Origin: RDXT01 sp033765305
Lineage (GTDB): Bacteria > Bacteroidota > Bacteroidia > J057
Assembly (NCBI GenBank): GCA_033765305.1
Contig: JANRID010000056.1
Location: 18,994 to 82,993 of the forward strand
DNA length: 64,000 nt
Reading direction: 5' to 3'
The translations under genes and the position numbers were made by a program. The notes beneath the pieces were generated by a model, which did not search any database, was not told the DNA's origin, and was given only the letters and a program-made list of their open reading frames with translations. Numbering within the stretch: the first letter of the stretch is position 1; each line of letters begins with the position of its first letter. Positions 60,630-64,000 of this stretch are shown here, one piece after another.

Positions 60630-61184
60630 ATGCTGGACGAACGGGAACTCATCGGCAAGGTGCTGGCAGGCAGCCTGGGCGCATTCGAGGCGCTCATCAG
60701 GCGGTATGAGCGTCTTGTGTATGCCGTCGTGCAGCGGATGGTCTATGCCGAAGCGGACGTGGAGGACATCAGCCAGGAGGTATTCATCAAGGTACACCGC
60801 CACCTGCCCCGCTTCCGGTTTCAGTCGAAACTTTCCACCTGGATTGCGCAGATCGCATACACCACCGCCCTCAACCACCTCAAGCGGAGGCGGCAGGACC
60901 GCCAGCAGGTCGGGCTGGAATCGGCGGCTCAGCTCGCAGTCCTGCACGAGCCGCCTGCCTGGGAGACGCAGGACCTGCATGCGCACGTGCACCGGCTGAT
61001 CGGGGAACTGCCCGTGCCGTACCGCACCGTGCTGACCCTGTACCACCTCGAAGAGTTTTCGTACGAAGAAATCGGCGCAGTGACCGGCATGCCCGCCGGC
61101 ACGGTGAAGAGCTATCTCTTCCGCGCCCGCAAGCTGCTGAAAGCAAAACTGGAACCCTTCATAAACCCGGAATCTCATGCATAA
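60630..61184 (+). CDS. ECF-type RNA polymerase sigma factor
   Basis: The ATG at 60630 (MLDERELIGKVLAGSLGAFE) gives 184 residues. Region 2 is clear (LIRRYERLVYAVVQRMVY, then AEADVEDISQEVFIKVHRHL, then FRFQSKLSTWIAQIAYTTAL). Region 4 follows (YRTVLTLYHLEEFSYEEIGA, then VTGMPAGTVKSYLFRARKLL). ECF sigma factors direct RNA polymerase to envelope-stress or nutrient genes. The next gene overlaps its stop by 8 bases and encodes a small membrane protein, a common arrangement for a cognate anti-sigma factor. Confidence 0.95.
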   Translation: MLDERELIGKVLAGSLGAFEALIRRYERLVYAVVQRMVYAEADVEDISQEVFIKVHRHLPRFRFQSKLSTWIAQIAYTTALNHLKRRRQDRQQVGLESAAQLAVLHEPPAWETQDLHAHVHRLIGELPVPYRTVLTLYHLEEFSYEEIGAVTGMPAGTVKSYLFRARKLLKAKLEPFINPESHA

Positions 61185-61551
61185 TCCCGATGACTGGCCC
61201 CTGGACGAAGCTCCGGACGGGCGTCCGGAGGAGGATGCGCTGCTGCACGCGGCGCTGCGCGAGCCGCCGCCCGGCGGCTTGCCCATGACCTTCGCACCCG
61301 GCGTGCTGCGGCGGCTGCAGGCGCAGCGCCTCCGGTCCGAAAGCCGGATGATCCGGCTGATGCTCGCCTGCCTGGCGCTGCTGAGCCTGGCAGGCCTGGC
61401 CTACGGCGGGCCGGCGCTTGCCGGCGCGCTCCGGGCAGGCGCGGAGCCGCTGGCCTGGCCCTGGGCGCTGGCCGCAGCCGCAGGCACCCTCCTCCCGGCA
61501 GGCCTGCTGGCATGGCGCCTGGCTGCAGGAACTGCATCCCGGCAGCAGTGA
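61177..61551 (+). CDS. Small membrane protein, probable anti-sigma factor
   Basis: The product is 124 residues: a soluble N-terminal half of about 55 residues with a helical, acidic start (MHNPDDWPLDEAPDGRPEED) and two transmembrane helices (about 58-82 and 92-113). It starts 8 bases inside the sigma-factor gene, so translation is coupled. Short membrane proteins in this place usually bind and silence the sigma factor. The N-terminal half has no zinc motif and no recognised anti-sigma domain, so this role is inferred from position only. Confidence 0.6.
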   Translation: MHNPDDWPLDEAPDGRPEEDALLHAALREPPPGGLPMTFAPGVLRRLQAQRLRSESRMIRLMLACLALLSLAGLAYGGPALAGALRAGAEPLAWPWALAAAAGTLLPAGLLAWRLAAGTASRQQ

Positions 61552-61573
61552 TGCGGCCGGCGCGGCAGCCCGC

Positions 61574-62149
61574 TCAGCTGCGCCGCTGCCGCCGCATCCG
61601 GATCGGCCCGTACCAGAGCCAGAAGCCGGTGACGGTAAACAGCAGCAGCGCCAGCCCCATCAGGGTGGTGTACACCAGCTTGATCTGCCCGCTCCGGGTG
61701 CCGGCCCACAGGTCCAGCAGGGAGCCGTCGTGGATTTTTTCGATGAAATCGGACCGCCTGCGCTCGATGTGCAGCACGGCACCCGTCGTGCCGTCGAGCT
61801 GGATGCCCCAGAAGCCATCCGTAAAAATAAACTTGACCATGCCTTTGTCCTTCCGCACGTCGATGCGGTCGAGCTCCAGCGAAGCATCGGCCGAGACCGA
61901 ATCCCGGAATACAGCGCAGGCGATGGCATGCAGGCTGTCCAGCGGCAGCCAGTCTTTCAGATCGCTGGAGACGCCTGTCCGCGAAGCTGCCAGCAGGAGG
62001 TCGCCGCTGTGCTTTTTCCAGCCCAGCAGCAGCCCCGTGACGGAGACGACGAAAAAAAATACGAACAGCATCGCGCCGGTGCTGCGGTGCCAGGTGCGGA
62101 AGATTCGCAGCAGCCTGGCCTGCTGCTTGCGGTGCGCGGTGTCTGCCAT
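61574..62149 (-). CDS. PepSY-associated transmembrane protein
   Basis: The product is 191 residues: an N-terminal helix (TGAMLFVFFFVVSVTGLLLG) preceded by FRTWHRSTG, a periplasmic PepSY-like domain (about 50-150) and a second helix (LMGLALLLFTVTGFWLWYGP). PepSY-TM proteins are frequently found with iron/heme or TonB-linked genes, and the HRxTG histidine suggests heme or metal contact. It lies downstream of a DoxX gene (gap 87 bases) on the same strand. Confidence 0.82.
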   Translation of the reverse strand: MADTAHRKQQARLLRIFRTWHRSTGAMLFVFFFVVSVTGLLLGWKKHSGDLLLAASRTGVSSDLKDWLPLDSLHAIACAVFRDSVSADASLELDRIDVRKDKGMVKFIFTDGFWGIQLDGTTGAVLHIERRRSDFIEKIHDGSLLDLWAGTRSGQIKLVYTTLMGLALLLFTVTGFWLWYGPIRMRRQRRS

Positions 62150-62182
62150 AGATCCGGTTGCAGCCTGCCTGACGCATGCAGG

Positions 62183-62192
62183 CCGGCTTGCA
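62183..62192 (+). repeat. Copy of the CCGGCTTGCA motif shared with the 62667-62827 inverted repeat
   Basis: CCGGCTTGCA occurs here, in reverse orientation at 62670-62679, and forward at 62815-62824. Three copies in about 640 bases outside genes suggest a local repeat family. Confidence 0.4.
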
Positions 62193-62236
62193 AGCTAGCA
62201 AAATCTGCACGGCCCCGCAACGCACGGCCGCTCCGC

Positions 62237-62623
62237 TCAGGCTGGCGTATCCCGGCGCCTGCGGGCCGCGGCGTAGATCGCCCAGGCCCAGGCAATCAGC
62301 AGCAGCTGCACCGGCAGCCGGATCAGCGCCGCCTGAAAGCTGCCGATGACCGGCTGCTCCCGGAATACATCGATCACGTGCAGCGGCAGGAATGCCACCA
62401 TCAGCACCAGAATGCCCAGCGCAGCCGCAGGCCGGAAACGCGGAATCCATACCCCGATGCCTACCGCGATTTCCGCCGCGCCCCCCAGCAGGTTGAGCGG
62501 CCTGCGCGGCAGAAACTCCGGCAGAAACGCATCATACATCTCCGGAAACACGAAATGCGAAATGCCGCCCGCCACCATCAGCACGCCGAAGAGCAGGGTA
62601 AGCACCAGATAGAAGGATTTCAT
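62237..62623 (-). CDS. DoxX family membrane protein
   Basis: The start at 62623 (MKSFYLVLTLLFGVLMVAGG) gives 128 residues and four transmembrane helices. The conserved pattern VAGGISHFVFPEMYDAFLP, then PLNLLGGAAEIAVGIGVWIP, matches DoxX-type proteins. These are linked to oxidative stress and quinone metabolism in some bacteria, though the mechanism is unclear. The gene is upstream of the PepSY gene on the same strand and may be co-transcribed. Confidence 0.82.
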   Translation of the reverse strand: MKSFYLVLTLLFGVLMVAGGISHFVFPEMYDAFLPEFLPRRPLNLLGGAAEIAVGIGVWIPRFRPAAALGILVLMVAFLPLHVIDVFREQPVIGSFQAALIRLPVQLLLIAWAWAIYAAARRRRDTPA

Positions 62624-62666
62624 AACAGCCAGGGATAGAAGCTGCAAGGTACGCGCCGGCGCGGTG

Positions 62667-62827
62667 CCCTGCAAGCCGGCCCCGGCAGGGCCTGCCCGCG
62701 CCGGACGCTTTGCCCCCAGGTTCTAACCTGCCCGCAGTCCCGTGCTGCCTGCCTGATGGCCCCGGCTTCCCGCCTGATTGCCGCCGGACGGCCCTGCAGC
62801 CCTGCGGGTGCGGCCCGGCTTGCAGGG
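62667..62827. repeat. Perfect 13-base inverted repeat flanking a 135-base segment
   Basis: CCCTGCAAGCCGG (62667-62679) and CCGGCTTGCAGGG (62815-62827) are exact reverse complements. The segment between holds no open frame of note and is rich in short palindromes such as GGCAGGGCCTGCC. It sits between DoxX and the 62913 gene. It could be a miniature insertion-like element or a cruciform; no target-site duplication was seen. Confidence 0.5.
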
Positions 62828-62852
62828 TATTTCGATGCAATTCTTACTTGTG

Positions 62853-62912
62853 TTTTTTCACAACTTGTTTGCAAAGTATATTAACTCTGTAATATATGTA
62901 ACCAACCTCCTT
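62853..62912 (+). promoter_or_regulatory. AT-rich promoter region of the 62913 gene
   Basis: This short region is markedly AT-rich in an otherwise GC-rich window. Two overlapping promoter candidates exist. One is a T-run (62853-62858) followed by TATATTAA (62877-62884) after 18 bases; the other is TTTG (62868-62871) with TAATATAT (62890-62897) after 18 bases. The start codon follows at 62913. The sequence immediately before it, ACCTCCTT, equals the anti-Shine-Dalgarno tail of 16S rRNA rather than its complement. Confidence 0.4.
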
Positions 62913-63422
62913 ATGTCTAATTTACTCAACAACCGCATCTCTGCGGCGCTTTCAGCGCAGGACGTAGAAGACATCAAGCTGCTGCTGCGGCAGGCCGAGA
63001 CCAAAATCCCCTTTTTGATCGGTCTGACCAACGAGGAACGCAAAATGATGCCCAAGATCAACCGCAGCAACAAGCTCTTCGTGGACGACGCATTGCAGGC
63101 CTGCCAGGACAATGCCGCCTTGCTGCCGGCGTATTTGCAGGTAGCTGAAATGCGAAGAGACTACGAACTGTACCGAAGCTTGGGCGACGTGCTGCAGCCC
63201 CTGGCCCAGCTGTACGAAAAGGTGCGCGATACCCAGATCCTCGCGGGTTCCGAGGCGTACAGCTCTGCGCTGATGGCCTACCGAATGTTTCAGATGGCGG
63301 CGGAGTCGGGGCTGCCGGGGCTGGACAGCGTGGTCTCCCGCCTGAGCGAACGCTTTGCCGGACAGGGCGCAGGCAACGGCGCGGAGCCTGCCGAAACCCC
63401 CGGACCGGAAAACGGCGTCTGA
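62913..63422 (+). CDS. All-helical protein of unknown function, leader of a repeat array
   Basis: The start at 62913 (MSNLLNNRISAALSAQDVED) gives 169 residues; the longer frame from 62778 reads through a non-coding AT-rich leader and is not used. The protein looks almost entirely alpha-helical, with segments such as DVEDIKLLLRQAETKIPFLI, VDDALQACQDNAALLPAYLQ and ALMAYRMFQMAAESGLPGLD, and no signal peptide or transmembrane helix. It has no cysteine-rich or catalytic motif that I can name. A hairpin terminator follows and, right after it, the palindromic repeat array that fills the rest of the window. Whether the protein acts on the array is unknown, but their adjacency is the main clue to function. 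Confidence 0.75.
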   Translation: MSNLLNNRISAALSAQDVEDIKLLLRQAETKIPFLIGLTNEERKMMPKINRSNKLFVDDALQACQDNAALLPAYLQVAEMRRDYELYRSLGDVLQPLAQLYEKVRDTQILAGSEAYSSALMAYRMFQMAAESGLPGLDSVVSRLSERFAGQGAGNGAEPAETPGPENGV

Positions 63423-63443
63423 TCCCACAGCGGATGGTTTTGC

Positions 63444-63490
63444 GGCGGCCCGTTTTCCGCGCTTTGACCGGGCCGCCCTGCTTCTGTTCT
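63444..63490 (+). terminator. Hairpin terminator of the 62913 gene
   Basis: GGCGGCCCG (63444-63452) and CGGGCCGCC (63469-63477) form a perfect 9-base stem with a 16-base loop, followed by the T-rich CTGCTTCTGTTCTG. It starts 22 bases past the stop at 63422 and separates the gene from the repeat array. Confidence 0.55.
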
Positions 63491-63494
63491 GAAC

Positions 63495-64000
63495 GCTCCC
63501 GCATCCAAGGCAAACCAAGTTTGCCTTGGATGCATCTTGCTTTGCCAATAAAGTCCCCGGTTCAGCTCCGGGACAAACTGCTTGTCTCCGCATCCGCACT
63601 GACTGTGCTCCGAAGCAAACCAGAGCATCCCGCATCCGGCTCGGCTTGCGGCTGCGGCAACGCCGGGGGCTTGCAAGGCAAGTCCGGTTACGCCCAACCC
63701 AAACCGGCGGACTCCGGAAGCAGCCGGGTTTGCTTCCAAGACAAACCGGGGTACTTCCGAAGTAAACCGGTTCAGTCAAAAGGTAAACCCGGTTTAGCTT
63801 GGAAGTGGGGGAGGGGACTTCCAAGGCAAACCCAGTTTGGGTTTGAAGTGGGGGGATCCACTTCCAGGGCAAACCAGGTTTAGGTTTGAAGTGGGGGGGA
63901 GGACTTAAAAGGCAAACCAGGTTTACCTTTTAAGTCCCCTGGTTTGCCTTTTAAGTGGGCGGGTTTGCTTCCGAAGTGGGAGGGGGTACTTCCGAAGTGG
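63495..64000. repeat. Array of imperfect palindromic repeats with 21/43-base period (continues past window end)
   Basis: The region is filled with variants of a core like CTTCCRARGYAAACCRGG and its inverse, often with GGTTT after it. Clear palindromes are: 63501-63515 with 63519-63533 (15 bases); 63716-63722 with 63731-63737; 63784-63789 with 63791-63796; 63798-63806 with 63817-63825; 63828-63833 with 63839-63844; 63858-63864 with 63888-63894; and 63901-63912 with 63926-63937 (12 bases). A longer pair, 63903-63921 with 63938-63956, is perfect over 19 bases. Units start at 63733, 63754, 63818, 63861, 63904, 63947, 63968 and 63989; the spacing is 21 or exactly 43 bases, near two or four helical turns. 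Between units are G runs (for example 63807-63816). The first half is more degenerate. No coding frame is credible. Confidence 0.85.

Noticed and set aside
62667..62827. Insertion sequence
   Set aside because: There is no transposase frame between or beside the inverted arms and no target-site duplication; only a miniature element or plain inverted repeat remains possible.
62952..63872. A 306-codon minus-strand frame across the array with repeated phrases such as VYFGSTP, VCLGSKP and GCFRSPP
   Set aside because: The seven-residue periodicity follows directly from the 21-base DNA repeat. The frame runs antisense through the credible 62913 gene, and the 43-base spacings break any reading frame. 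The other strand also has long frames here, so the open frames are a by-product of GC-rich repeats.
63423..64000. CRISPR array
   Set aside because: The repeats are imperfect palindromes that vary in sequence and abut each other without unique spacers of constant length. No cas gene is present in the window.

Overview
The window is GC-rich chromosomal DNA from a member of the Bacteroidota, most likely the Saprospirales/Lewinella side of the phylum (inference). The support is indirect but consistent. There are three very large secreted proteins ending in the gliding-associated C-terminal domain (type B signal of the type IX secretion system) and a subtilase ending in a type A-like T9SS signal. 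There are SprB repeats and PKD repeats, an OMP_b-brl-type outer-membrane receptor, and several upstream regions with the Bacteroidota promoter pattern (TTG/TTTG, about 19 bases, TAnnTTTG). No rRNA, tRNA, CRISPR array, transposase or phage gene was seen.

Layout. 1-2080: start of a kdpFA(BC...) potassium-uptake operon on the minus strand behind an NtrC-type regulator, with a convincing sigma-54 promoter and upstream activator repeats. 2133-4449: a dyad-rich regulatory region, a lipoprotein, a secreted barrel-like protein, and a small membrane gene apparently broken at a run of seven T. 4609-9353 (minus): a BNR/VPS10-like beta-propeller protein and a MacB-like permease. 9535-14196: a secreted protein of the family usually misnamed asparagine synthetase B, convergent with a T9SS subtilase. 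14404-21550: two small membrane proteins, a giant alpha-2-macroglobulin and an AlbA_2-domain protein. 21676-32544: three giant T9SS surface proteins. 32689-38204: AdoMet decarboxylase, a four-gene minus-strand operon (GDH subunit 3-like, acyl-ACP thioesterase, secreted unknown, GHL10 glycosidase) and a sterol-desaturase-like enzyme. 38461-47230: GT39-like glycosyltransferase, SufE/SufT-like pair, secreted and membrane unknowns, a TPR protein with a PstS-like lipoprotein, and a solitary nuoN. 47371-54060: YfiT-like transferase, membrane patatin, DNA polymerase IV, DUF1036 protein and GH29 fucosidase. 54192-57569: a two-gene RNA-repair cassette (RNA ligase plus HD-Pnk) followed by two convergent Uma2 nucleases. 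57654-62623: outer-membrane receptor, ECF sigma factor with a small overlapping membrane protein, PepSY and DoxX proteins. 62913-64000: a small all-helical protein of unknown function, followed by a dense array of imperfect palindromic repeats with a 21/43-base period that runs off the end of the window.

How the genes work together. Most of the window serves the cell envelope: T9SS-exported adhesins and protease, lipoproteins, glycosidases and receptors. Three clusters look like functional units: the sigma-54-controlled Kdp system, the RNA ligase/HD-Pnk cassette (end healing followed by sealing), and the 62913 gene with its downstream repeat array. The last is the best candidate for something undescribed. 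Start codons were chosen from signal peptides, lipoboxes and promoter positions rather than from the longest open frame.
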